DNA from: Symsagittifera roscoffensis
Taxonomy: Eukaryota; Xenacoelomorpha; Acoela; Convolutidae
DNA: 64,000 bases
Assembly: GCF_963678635.1 (NCBI RefSeq)
Contig: NC_087071.1
Span: 28,801,325-28,865,324, forward strand
Reading direction: 5' to 3'
Shown here: one piece after another, positions 21,670-33,377 of the stretch
How the letters are laid out: each line of letters begins with the position of its first letter
How positions within the stretch are numbered: position 1 is the first letter of the stretch
The notes under the pieces: generated by a model
Told to the model about the DNA's origin: nothing
The model's database searches: none
Seen by the model: the letters and a program-made list of their open reading frames with translations, nothing else
Program-made: the position numbers and the translations under genes

Positions 21670-21706
21670 GATTGGTTGATTTTCTCTAAGAAATAGTAAA
21701 TAAAAC
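21670..21706 (+). promoter_or_regulatory. PolB promoter: GATTGG + TAAATAAAA (copy A5)
   Basis: GATTGG at 21670-21675 and TAAATAAAA at 21697-21705, again 27 bases apart, in the short divergent space between Y (-) and the long PolB (+). Confidence 0.55.
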
Positions 21707-21748
21707 TCCTTTCACTCTATATTTCTTTACGTTAAAAGCAATCGCTCT

Positions 21749-24700
21749 ATACAAAGAAGGCCAGAACACAAGGTGGAGGTTCAAGTTGGTCACAAATGTC
21801 ACTATTTTGGCTGCACCAATGAAATATATTCACATGGGATGTCCAGACTCTGTAATGTCCTCTAATCGAGCCTCTGCTACGACAGAAACAAGTAAACAGG
21901 TTTTTGTTTCGGACAAAGATAAAAAACCATACAAAGAGCATCTTTGTCTTCTCTGTGCGTTAACTATGTATTTGCATGGCCATAGTAAACTCGATGCTCA
22001 TACATCTCAGCTGTTCACAGAGTTTATATCAAGAGCTGGATACGATCCGAAGAACTTTCTCGGAGTTGCCATTGATGATTTACCTCTTGTCGAGGAATTA
22101 GTTGAACGTAATATATTCAGTTACGATTTTGACATTCAAGAGTGAGAATACGTAAGAGAATTAGTGAGGCGAAGTATTGGAAAATATGAAAAACCGTGAA
22201 GTTGCTGAGATTCAACAACCATATCGTTCATACGAATAATATTGATTCCTCCTTCAAGTGTTTTCGATGTCCTAGCTGTGACTGTTTCTTCAACAGATCA
22301 AACAACTTCATCAGACATCTTCTAACTTGTAAAGATCGAATGCGACACATTTATCCAAAGAATGTATATACACTTTGAGAAACGCTATTTGGAAAGTTGG
22401 AAGATTTCAATATCCCAGTTTCGAAGGATAACACAATATTCAACAACCTAGCCATTTTCGATTTTGAGTCGGTATGTGTTCCATCAGATGCACTGAAAGC
22501 TACCCAAACAACAACCCGGATTGGAAAACACATTCCATTTTCTGTATCAATATCGAACCTAATAGATGAACCAATTTTGCTTTATAACAAGGATCCGCAA
22601 AAGCTTATTATCGATTTTCTAATCAAATTCGAACTTTTGGCTTAGAAAAGTAAGCTCGAAATGAGAACTAACTTTCAAGATAATGAAAGAGTATGAAGGA
22701 GCGGATGTCGAAAGTTTTCCAAGAGTTGAACTAAAGCTGTCGAAATCACCCAACTGAAAACTTTGAATACGAAGATGAATGTATGGAGGATACAGAGGAA
22801 ACTGATATGTCAACTCAGCTTTTGAGAAGGCAGAAAAATCAGCTGATTGATTAGAAACAAAATATGTTAACACGGTACCTGTATTTGGGTTTAACAGTGG
22901 AAGATATGATCTGAACTTGATCAAGAGCTATCTAATTCCCTACCTAATCAACGATGAAGAAGCTGAACCAATGGTTATCAAAAAAGCTAACAATTTCATA
23001 TCCTTCAAATTTGGAGACATACAGTTTCTCGATATCATGAAAATTTTGGATTGAGCAACACCTCTAGACTCTTTTCCTGAAGCCTACATAGCCAGTGAGA
23101 CAAAAGGGTTTTTCCCTTACGAGTGGTTTGACAGTCCAGACAAGCTCGAGAATGAAGAATTACAACCATACGAAGCCTTTTTCAGTAAATTGAGAAACAA
23201 CAACCCTCCTGATAAAGGATTATCAGAACTTGAGGTCAAGTAGACTGGATGAGCAGAAAGTACTGAAGAAACTTCAAATCAAGTCAGTACCCGTGTCTGG
23301 ATGGGATAATTACAAATATTCACAGAGGATGAATGTGTACATTTAAAGAAGTTTTTGCAATGGTACAATAACAAAGATATTGTTACAACCCTTGAAGCAA
23401 TGCAAAAAATGGTTCAGTTTTATCATCAGAAAGAAATTGATATATTAAAACTTGAATGTACTCTTCCAAATCTGGCAAATATGTGTCTGCACAAATCAGC
23501 AAATGAAAAATTCTACCCATACTGCGAAAAAGAGGGAGATTTGTGCGAGAAAATTAGAGAGGATATGACGGGTAGACCATCAACTGTATTTACGCGAAAA
23601 GCTGTAATGAACAAAACTTTTATCAAGGATTCTTCAAGGATTCATCAGCCAGCTCTATCCCTATTCAAGACATGCCAACATGATTGTACACAAGATAGGA
23701 GTTTGATACCGATATGCAAAAAATCAAGGCTAGACATAAGCAATCTTGCAATTTTGAGAAATGGTGATGTCTTACTAGCAAGAAACAAGACCAGAATGCG
23801 GAATTGAGAGCTTACACACATATGGAAATCAAACGAAAACTGACTGCTTCAATGTAGATGGATATTGTTATCTTTGCAAAACAGTTTTTGAACCTGTGGG
23901 GTGCTATTGCCATTTTTGTCCTTGCCAGGAGACTCGTCCGTCATTTAGCGGTGAAGATATTGAGGGAGGAAAAAAAAAGGAGCGAGATAGTTGACTTGAG
24001 GCGTGAGTATATTCGCAAAAAAAGGATACAAAACCGAAGAGATGTGAGCATGTGAGAGGTGGCAAAACTTCAAAACGAACGAAAAAACTAAGATTCATAT
24101 CCGATCCAACAAAAAACTTACAAAAAACCTCTCTCATGATTCTTTATTGAAAAAAATAAAGGATGCATTTGTTTATGGCTATGTTCAGTATGAACTAGTT
24201 GTTCCAGATGAACTGAAAGCAAAATTTTCTAATTTTCCTCCAATTTTTAATAAAACTGAAGTTGGAAGAAATGACATTGAGGAATAAATGCGAAATTATG
24301 CCATTGAAAATGATCTTCTTAAGCATCCCCAGCGAATGCTAATGTCTAGTTTCAAACTAGAAAATGGTTCCACCATTACTCTTCTTTTCAATTTCTGTAT
24401 GGAACTTGGCTTACAGTGTAAAAAAGTTTACCGCTTTATACAGTATCTCCCTCGAAAATGCTTCAACATTTTTGTTCAGTCAGTTGTTGATGCTAGAAGT
24501 GGAGAAGATGAGAACCCTTTAACCGGTGTTGTTGCAGAGACTATGAAGCTTTTAGGTAATTCATCCTACGGCTACCAGATAATGGACAGATCGAGACATA
24601 CGATCACAAAGTATTTGAATGATGAGAAAACGCACAAAGCAATTAATGAACGACTCTTCAAACGATTGAACACCGTTCAGAAAAAATTGTACGAGAGTGA

Positions 24701-25357
24701 GTTACTAAAGTCAACAATTGAGCACAAAGAACCCTTAATAGCCAAATTTTTCATTCGGCAGCGTGCAAAGCCCAGAATGCTTGAGCTTTACTGCAATTTT
24801 TTGACAAATTTTGTGATATAAATAAGTTCGAGAAAATTTTGTATGATTGTTTTCGTCCGGAGAAAAAAGGTGACTGGGAAAAATTGAGAGAAAAAAATTG
24901 CAGAGATTCATTTAGAGCAGATTCGAAAACAAATTTTGTTACACGACCTTGTTGTAAGGTTCATAAGAAGCACGATAAACGAGAGCCTGGTCTGTTCAAA
25001 GAAGAATTTAGGTGTACGGAGATGCTATGTTAATGCAGCAAGACGTATTTTTGCTATGACAACAAATCAGACAAGATGAAGTTTAGCAGCAAAGGATTGA
25101 ATAAAAGAACTCTAGAGGAATCCAGTGATGGGCTTATGGAAAAATACAGGAAAGAACTCAAAGAAGCAGTCAACTTGATTTCAGCAAACAGAGCATTTAG
25201 AAACATTAATCATATGGTTGCTACATACGAGCAAGCAAAGAAGGGATTGAGCTACTTTTACCCTAAAAGACAAGCTCAGCACGACGTAATACAAACAAAA
25301 CCTTTAAATTTGTTAATAACTGATATTGTAATAGCATTCAATTCAGTATTGATTTAG
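21749..25357 (+). pseudogene. Polinton/Maverick protein-primed family B DNA polymerase, near full length, broken
   Basis: Order of blocks: Cys leader; KKPYKEHLCLLCA; YLHGHSKLDAH; GYDPKNFLGVAIDDLPLVEE; Cys finger (22260-22340); Exo I FDFES (22457); Exo II FNSGRYDLNL (22890); KGFFPYEWFDSPDKL (23105); Exo III Y-N-N-K-D (23364); Cys-rich DGYC-x2-C...GCYYHFC (about 23855-23925); NYAIENDLLKHPQRML (24294); motif B KLLGNSSYG (24546); EEFRCTEMLC (25005); C-terminal NHMVATYEQAKKGLSYFYPK. The gene would copy Polinton DNA with protein priming. At least six stops or frameshifts are present. The segment with polymerase motif C (D-T-D) is missing at about 24825-24840. It is the only copy in block A that extends past Exo I. 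Confidence 0.9.
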
Positions 25358-25600
25358 TAACTTTAAACGTTTGGTAACATTGAATTTATAAAATAATAGC
25401 AGTGATTTATACTTTTGAATCTAACTTTTTTTTCAAAAAAACATGGCTTTTTTCTCGAAGTCTCGTTAGGTTTCTCGTTGAACCAAACATATAAATCCAT
25501 AATCAAAAAACCATAGAAGTTAACTAAGAAACGCAAATATGGGCGAACTCGAGCTCCAAAAAACTCGGGTGCCAAAATTTTTTTGAAACTTACATCTTAC
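25358..25600. other. Spacer after PolB
   Basis: No gene is seen. The reverse frame 25575-25363 is a shadow without support. Confidence 0.4.
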
Positions 25601-26045
25601 CATCTGAAAGTCTACCATCGTAATTTATTAGGAATCCTATTCCCTACCCTAATGAGTTCTTAACTCTCTACAATTAAATTCTAATACATAGGGAAATCTA
25701 TACACTACACATGTGAATTTCGGGCGCCGAAACAAACTTACCATCTGAAACTTTACCATCGTAATACATTAGGAATCCTATCCTAATTAGTTCTGAGTTT
25801 CTAATATACAGGGAAATTTATACAGTATATATGGGCATTCGGGTGCCGAAAACAACTTACCATCTGAAACCTGCTATCTTAATACATTGGGAAACCTATT
25901 CCCAGCTTAATACATTGGGAAATCTATAGCCTATGTTAATACATAGCTTGGAGACCGGATACTCTATTCCCTATCTTAATACATGGGGGTATCCACCCAT
26001 GCCCCCCCCCCCACTTCTGCTCCCTCTTCTCCTACTCACGGCAGG
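25600..26045. repeat. Degenerate tandem repeat, about 100-120 bp units
   Basis: Units start with TTACCATCTGAAA and contain ACCATCGTAATACATTAGGA and TATTCCCTA. Three to four units are visible from 25600 to 25900, followed by TACATAGCTTGGAGACCGGA, a poly-C tract and CTCCTACTCACG. The right half (about 25925-26045) matches 45145-45295 in the same orientation, poly-C tract included. This is probably the end of a non-autonomous transposon or a satellite. Confidence 0.65.
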
Positions 26046-26159
26046 TTTTCTAACACAAAAAACTTTGTCCTTCAGAAAAAACAACTGAAGCTGATATCCA
26101 GGGTTTAATCTAGGCAACAGGTTGTGGGAAGCAATAAAATTTATAGTCATTTATAATAG
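26046..26159. other. Spacer
   Basis: No feature is seen. Confidence 0.3.
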
Positions 26160-26720
26160 ATTACAGCGTTTTAAAATTAAAAACTTTTCAGAAATTAGCT
26201 TGAAAGTTTATTGTTTATTTTACTCAAAACGGCATTTGCGGCCTTGCTTTCATTAAACAGTTACTAAATTTTCACTTATTAAAACAAAATTTTAGAAAAA
26301 TTTAAAAGAAACATTCAATCTCGGTAGTTTTTCACTAATAGCAAATATTTTTTCTTTAGAAAATTTGTAAGAAAGGGGAAACATGTTGTTTAAACCAAAA
26401 GGTTTTTCTTGGTGGTTTTAATCTCCAGAAAGTCATGTTGTGACTTTTCACTGGCCTTTTTTAATTTTTTTCACTAAAGAAAAAATTAAATTCGATACTT
26501 GCGTTCAGATTAAAAACTAAAACCATTCGTTTTGAATTGTTGGGATGAATAATGCGCGATATTTTTCGTTTTGTCGAATAGTACGCAAATAACTGACCCA
26601 ATCATCATTAAAGCGAGAAAAAAAAATTGCCACTTTTCTTGTTGGCAGAAACAAAATATATGTCACTTTGTATACTAGGTAAATAGATTATGCTAGGAAT
26701 AAATTTTCTATTTTGAAACT
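26160..26720 (+). repeat. Direct repeat R1, right copy
   Basis: Colinear with 10390-11008 (see left copy). No coding frame is conserved between the two, so it is a non-coding repeat or a diverged flank duplication rather than a gene. Confidence 0.8.
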
Positions 26721-27486
26721 AAATTTACAAAAAAAAACAGAATTTATTTTAAATTACAGTCTTTTTTATGCTAGTTAAGCGTACTTATTCCCAACATTGA
26801 AAATGGGCACAATTTTTGTAGTGGGATGTTTTTCTTAAGGTTCATCATACTAAAGCCACTCAGTAGTGATTCGAGACCCAAAAAAATTGAAAAACTTGTC
26901 CCAGTGTTGAGAAAACGTTTTTTTTTATATTGTTGATTTTTGGTCTATACTCGGGCAAATAAAGTTAACTGTTTTATTATGCTTATTTCCAGCCGTGAAA
27001 AACTACTTTCACTCATGTAAAGAAATTTTTCGGATTTAAATAGCACCATTTTGGGAATCAAATTTTCAAAAATTCAAAATTTTTAAATCAATTTTTTTTC
27101 TGATTTTTGCTTGTTTTTCTAGTAATTTGTCTACAAAAACATTGGTACCGTTTGCTTTTGTTACTGAGACTGTTGTCTTGCCTTAATTATAGTTTTTTTG
27201 TTCATAACCTTGTATCACAGCACTCAGAAAAACTACACTAATTTGAAAGTGCTTCTGTTTTTTAAGACTACGTTCGAAACCGCCAGTTCTGTTTGCACAG
27301 TAACCGGCTTACTTTGTTTTTCAGTTGATCAAACAGGCTTAGTTAAAAAACCTTAAAAAAATCTAAAAATCAATTCAATTGTGGACTTTTTTTCTTTCCT
27401 CCTACAGTTCATTTCTTTAATTTTCTTTGTTAACTTGCGTCTTAGTATGGCTGAATGCGTGATCTTACGATGATAGGTATAAAGAA
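26721..27486. other. No gene recognised
   Basis: Stop-rich in all frames. No repeat or RNA gene could be supported. Confidence 0.4.
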
Positions 27487-27612
27487 TGAGCTCTTTTTCT
27501 TTCCCCTACCTGCAAAAGGTTTCTGCTCAATTTGTTCGATTTGTTACAAATTTTGGAATATGGACTAATAAGGTTATGCCAAACATATTGATGGGGGGGG
27601 GGGGCGAAGAAT
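27487..27612. repeat. Decayed foldback-element half
   Basis: CTCTTTTTCTTTCCCCTACC, then CTGCAAAAGGTTT, AATTTGTTCGATTTGTTACA, GGACTAATAAGG, AACATATTGATG and a 12-G tract. These are in the order of the arms of the element at 317-767, but with a large internal deletion. It lies upstream of the family N copy, as another half copy lies inside the N gene at 5.8 kb. Confidence 0.6.
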
Positions 27613-27879
27613 GTATTCACAATAACTAGTTTATTCACTATACAAATTTTCAATTTTCATGATATAATGACAGCGGAAAAATACCAAAAAATCCAGTAAG
27701 TTCAGAAACGGATAATTTTTAGAAAACGTGCAAGTCATATACATTTAGAATTCAAAGTATTGAAAAATTCAAAAAAATTCGATTAACTTTTCTTCGGTTT
27801 TCTTTACAATCTTCCAGCAGTTTGCAGGTTATTTTTTAGACTGCCAGCCATAATTATTGTGTTTCAAACTCCAATTTCA

Positions 27880-28512
27880 GTGCCAATTAAAAAGATGTTA
27901 AAAAACAATCGTCAGGTAGAGATGACAATAAATCAGGACAGACCAATCAGAAATCGACTGACTGTTGACTTACTTTGAGAAGAACTCTGAACACTGGGAA
28001 AATTGAGCGCAAGATGTGCAACGACTAACAGGTGATATGTTAGCATAAGAGGGCTTTGTAAGACTTATGGTCCTTTCCGGCTATAGTTCCTGAATGCACA
28101 ACTGAGGTAGGGGGGGGTTGGCGTAATTTTCAATATCTGAATTAGGCAAAGAAATATTGTGCCTACCTTTGAAAAACGGGCTATAAGCGCGAAACTTTTT
28201 GACCCAATTAATTCTTAATATCACAAAATCAACGCAAGCTAGCAATAAAATCAGTCATTTGGACAATTTGCAGGGTATTGTTAAATACGATTTTCCCGCG
28301 AATTCTGTTCTGCAATCATGAAAATAGACTCTAATCAACCAGCTCTCAACCTAAAATATCACCGGCTACCTCTGGTCGCAGCCCCGGCGGCTTCACCCGT
28401 CAACCAGCCCTGTGAGAACTGCTCTGTGGAAGACGAAATAACAGGTGGGGCGACCAAAAATGCACATCAAACACATTTCATTTTGAAAAACGCTGGTCAA
28501 ACGTTTTCGTAG
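27880..28512 (+). pseudogene. Family N (copy 3), decayed
   Basis: Homologous to 5640-6450. The first-exon segment (27880-28035, ATTTCAGTGCCAATTAAAAAG onward) has lost its frame (stops, small indels), but the donor context CTAACAG|GTGATA is intact. The second-exon segment starts with ATG at 28318 and encodes DSNQPALNLKYHRLPLVAAP, ASPVNQPCENCSVEDE, then diverges after ITGGATK to unrelated sequence and a stop at 28510. The Asn-rich tail of copies 1 and 2 is absent. Confidence 0.6.
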
Positions 28513-29381
28513 AATTTTATGCGTACGGAAAATTTGGTGAAATTTTTACGATAGGCATTTTTTCTTTCAGTAAGTTATATGATTTTTTGTGAATAATTAT
28601 AAAAACTATTATTTTTTGTGTTTTGCTAATGATTATATTTTCTCTGAAAATACAATAACTGAGGAAAATCTCACATAAGAGAAATTTCTCAGATACTCGG
28701 CATTTGAGTGATAACTGTATGAGATAATATTTCATATTTACCTCAGAATTATGCTTAGAAACCTTAAACTTTTGTTTGTATATGGCTACAAAGCTTTTAT
28801 TCAAAAATTTATAGTTCAGATTTGCACAAAAAATCTTTGTCAATTTTGTTTCTGTTGTACAAAATTTTTAACTAAATTCGGGAAAAAATAACAACTATTT
28901 GCAGGCTACTTTTTTTCTGGACTACATTAGGGAAAAATAACAAATATTTGCATGCTAATTTTTTTTCTTCAAAAATGCTTGAAAATGATTTTGCGAACTT
29001 GAAAATGAGAAAAAAGTTCACTAAAATTGAATTTTTTTTTGGAATTTTTTTGCACTAATGGAAAAATTGTTTGTTGTACAATTTTTGAATATCGATTCTG
29101 TACGACACATTTTTTTCCTATGAAATTGTATGATTGTTTTTAGCAAGCAATTGTTTGATAAGCATTTTTTGTTTATGGAGGTCTAGCTCGTCTTGTTTTT
29201 AGGAGAAAATTGAGTTTGCGCCTGTCTAGCTTGTCTTGTTTTTCAGAGTAACCTGAGATTGCACTATAAGTATCACCTGATTAGTCTGATTGAGAGTTAA
29301 AATTAGTTATAAAAATTTTAGGTTAAATTGGATGTAAAATTAGATAAAGGTGAGCATACAAATTTTTGAACATCTTTTCTT
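28513..29381. other. No gene recognised
   Basis: A+T-rich. Contains a short imperfect direct repeat, GGGAAAAAATAACAACTATTTGCAGG-like, at about 28880-28960. Nothing else is seen. Confidence 0.35.
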
Positions 29382-29581
29382 NNNNNNNNNNNNNNNNNNN
29401 NNNNNNNNNNNNNNNNNNNNNNNNNNNNNNNNNNNNNNNNNNNNNNNNNNNNNNNNNNNNNNNNNNNNNNNNNNNNNNNNNNNNNNNNNNNNNNNNNNNN
29501 NNNNNNNNNNNNNNNNNNNNNNNNNNNNNNNNNNNNNNNNNNNNNNNNNNNNNNNNNNNNNNNNNNNNNNNNNNNNNNNNN
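29382..29581. other. Assembly gap, 200 N
   Basis: Exactly 200 N. A round number suggests a placeholder rather than a measured distance. It lies 0.5 kb beyond the end of the block-B PolB, about where a Polinton terminal inverted repeat would be expected, so left-end structure cannot be read. Confidence 0.95.
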
Positions 29582-30078
29582 AAGTAAATTGATGTTCTTT
29601 TGGTTTTCTCTAGTTTTTTTTTGAAAAAATCTCGGAACGTGTTGTCTAATTGTTGAATTTCTTTGGTGTATTACGTGCAGATTGTGTAATGAAGGTATTT
29701 TACTAAATTGTTGGTTCATAGTAGGTCAATGGTGAAAGTTTTCGGGCAAAAATTGAGGTTTATTTATCAAAAACTTGAAATTTTTTCCAAAAACCTGCAA
29801 AACACGATCAAGTTTGATATAATGTGATCTATTAACTAATTTATCAGCTAATCTGTGTCTCAAAAAAAGTGCTCTGTCTATGTGAAACTATGCTTAAGCC
29901 TACTAAAACTACGAAAAATTAAGTATTTTGAGAAACGAAAACTCAATTACAAATAAAACATATAAATCATTGCGTTGTAATTTAAGCTTACCGCAATTTT
30001 AAAGCAAACAGAATACTGCAGCGGCACAAGTTTCGTACCTGGTTTTTTTTCTTATTTTTTTTTTCATTGCATCAGTTC
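29582..30078. other. Region beyond PolB C-terminus
   Basis: No gene is seen. Expected position of the left terminal repeat of block B. I could not match it to 43.95-45.1 kb by eye. Confidence 0.35.
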
Positions 30079-33000
30079 TTATAGGTTCAATGCTTTTGTA
30101 TGTATTCCATCATCTTGAAATTTTCTTTTTGGGTAAAAACCACCAAGTCTTTTCTTTGTCTGCTTATATGTGGCAACCATGTGATTTTCAGTTCTGAATC
30201 CTTTGTTTGTACATGTGGGGTTGACTGCTTCATCGAGAATTCTCAAATACTTTGCCATGGGACCATCTCTAAACTCTTCTAGGATCCGTTTGCTTAATCG
30301 TTTGCTGCTAAAAATGAACTAATTGGCTTGTTGTCTTAGGAGCAAAAAAAATTCTGCTCAAGCGCAGCATTACTGTGCGCCTAGAATCCTTTTTCAAAAA
30401 ACCCGGCTCACATTGGTGATGCTTTTCATAGGTAATGCAACAATTTCCAGGGAAGTAGTTAATATTTGCCTTGAAAGAGTCTCTGCAGTCATTTTCCTTC
30501 ATTTTTTCCAAACAGATCTTTTATCTGGTTGGATACTCTTGCATAATTTTTCGTCCAAAAGTGCTCAGTAAAAAGAGTCTGTGCTCATCTGCAACCCTTT
30601 AGGTTTTTTTGAATCACACAATTTGTCAAAGAAGTTTTAGTACAGATCCAACATTCTCAATTTTGCACACTGCCATTTGAAAAACCCAACAATGATATGT
30701 TCTCTGTGTTCAATGATTGATTTCAACAACTCCGCCTCATACAAGTATTTATTCAGTCTTGTGTCGAACTGCGAACAATTTCCAAAAATTTTTTAAAGAG
30801 AGGGCTTATAACTGTTCCAATTTTTAGCTTGAAGCTAGACATGAGCATTTTCTTAAGATGTTTCATTAAATCGTTCTCGATTGAATAGTTTGTCATATAG
30901 TCTCCAATATCGATTCTCTCAATTTCAGTGTTTTTGAAAAATGAAGAAAAGTTGGCAAAATTTTTTACAGCAAGTCTTTCGTACATCAAGTGTTTCGACA
31001 CGATTTCTGATCTTGTCATCGGTTTGAAAAATTTCCCAATATTCACACTCCAACATTTATTCATTGTTGTAATCTTTCTCTTTTATGTATTCCAGCCTCA
31101 TATCATCCATCTGTCACTTTTTATTACCTCATTCAATATCCTGATCTCTCAAAGAGGGACGAGCTTCTTCAGGGAAACAGAGGTGGTAGTAACATCCCAT
31201 TGCTTCGAAGGCTGTTTTACAGTGATCACAATGACCATCCACATTAAAACAGTCAGTTTTATTCTGTTTTCCAGAAATGAAAAAGCTGTCAACTTTGTAT
31301 TCTGGTCTTTGTTCCTGGCTGAAAGACTTGTCCACATTCTCAAAGTGGCGACATCAGATATGTCTGGCTTTAATTCTACATATTGGTTTAAACTCCCATC
31401 TCGTGTATAACGCTGTTGGCTATCTTGACACATTGAAAAATGGTAAAGCTGGCTTGCATCAATTCCATCAATCGATTAACATTTTTTGATGAACTGCTGA
31501 TGAATGTCTCATCAACTAAAACTTTTCGAGTGAACACAATAGAAGGTCCATCGGTTATGTCTTCTTGAATTTTTTCACCCAGATCTTTATCACTTTCACA
31601 AAATGGATACAACTTGCAATGTGTAGATTTTTGTAGAGATATTTTTGCTAGATTTGGAAGTGAACATCCAAGTTTCAACAACTCTATCTCCTTGTTATAA
31701 TGAACCTGAAGTTTTTTCTGCTTTGCTTTCAGAGTTGGAACAAAATCCTTGTTGTTCTATCACTCCGAAAAAGTCTTTGATCACAGTCATTCAATTTTTC
31801 TGCCAAGTATCTGGCAAATGATTGTTAATATTCAAACCAGATGAGGCACAATCCTGATTTGAAGCTTTTTCAGTGCTTGTTGATGGCCCATCTTTATCAG
31901 CTTCTTATAATCATGGACTTCTTTGTCTAGACGATTGTTGTTACTAACTCTATTGAAAAAGCCTTCAAACGAAGGCAATTCGGGAAAATTAAGTTTGTCT
32001 GGGTTTTCAAACCTTTCAGAGTGGAAGAATCCTTTAATTTTGCTTGTTCTGTAGGATACAACAAAGGAGTCCAGAGTTGCTGCTACACCCAAAAACTTTT
32101 TAGGTCGAGAAATTGTAAATCTTCAAATTGAAAAAAAAAGAAAATTGTTCGTTATAAAATTTAATCATCTTTATCGCGAATCAAAAAATGGATTAGGTAG
32201 GACTTTCAAGATTTTATTCAAGATATTGTTTTGAATCAAAGAGACGATTTTTCTGAATTCTCAAAAGCTGGGTTGACATATCTGCTTCTTCAACGCATTC
32301 GTCTTCGTACCCAAATTTGTAACTTGAATAGTATTTACCTAATCAATAAACTTTTTCATTCTTTCATTGACAGCTACTTCCTCATCTTGGACTTTTTTTT
32401 GTTCTCCAGCTTAATTTGCTCAGCCACCATTTCTAGGTTGGTTTCAAAATCAATGATAAAGTTCTGTGAAGCCTTTTTGTACAAAAAAGTGGGTTTATCA
32501 ATCAGATTTGTTGTTATAAAGACTAAATTTTGGAAATGTTTTCCAATCCAGGTTAGAGTTTGTGTTTCTTTTAGTTCTTCTTCAGGAACCAAACGCACTC
32601 AAAATCGAATACTGCAAGGTTATTATAAAGTATCTTCAGAAATTGGAAGATTGAGTCCTTCTAACTTTTCAAACAAGGTTTCTCGAAATTCATACACGTC
32701 CTTCGGTAAACATGCCCCACTCGATCCTTGCATCTCAGAAGTTGTTGGTTAAAATTGTCGAATTTATTGAAAAAAGTGTTTAGAAAAAAAGTGATTAGGA
32801 AGCGGGAAGCAGTTGGAGAAGCTATCTATATCATTTGTATAAGAGATATGATTGTTGAATCTCAGTAGTTTGACTGTTTTATCAAATCTTCCACTATTTC
32901 TTGAGCTTTGTCTCCTACATATTCTCCTTCTTGGACATCAAAGTCGTTTTCAAGATGTTTCTTTGAACAAATTTCTCGACAACAGGTAAGTGTTCAACGG

Positions 33001-33290
33001 AAACTCTGCGGAGACAACAGGTCAGTCTTCAACGGAAACGTAAACTTTTTAGGATCATGATCCGACTTTGACAAAAAGTCAGTAAAGTGTCTACAAGTGT
33101 GAGAGTCGAGATGTTTCTGTGCGCTCATGCTCTTGGCCAATGCGCGGAAAAGACACAAAAGATCTTTGTATTGTTCTTTGTCGTTGTTTGATAAAGGACA
33201 ATTCACTTGCGTATGGCGTAAAAAAGACTTGGGTAAGACTCCGACATCCCATTGGGATGTTTTAAAGTAAAGCAGCAAAAATTGCAACGT
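30079..33290 (-). pseudogene. Polinton PolB (block B), broken, reverse strand
   Basis: Same family as the long PolB at 21.7 kb, but in a more diverged lineage. From the N-terminus: YKDLLCLFRALA, HLDSHTCRHFTDFLS, DHDPKKF (33290-33040); RETLFEKLEG and the Exo region in pieces (32.75-32.3 kb); ATLDSFVVSYRTSKIKGFFH (32.08 kb); LKLGCSLPNLAKISLQKS (31.67 kb); DCFNVDGHCDHCKTAFEAMG (31.25 kb); DYMTNYSIENDLMKHLKKML (30.9 kb); NDCRDSFKANI (30.48 kb); GFRTENHMVATYKQTKKRLG; stop at 30079-30081. Motif B is deleted at about 30765. Motif C reads S-T-D-S-F-Y-stop (30565-30585), so the first catalytic Asp is lost. Non-functional. Confidence 0.88.
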
Positions 33291-33377
33291 TACTAATCAA
33301 TTTTAATCTCCATTTTGTGTTTTGACGATCTTGGGTAGATGACTCCACAGTATTAAACCTATTTATATTCACAAGTC

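Noticed and set aside
23904-24137. Reverse ORF opposite PolB
   Set aside because: Shadow of the PolB frame (GCYYHFC to REYIRKK region).
29318-29719. ORFs across the N gap
   Set aside because: Translation of N bases; no real sequence.
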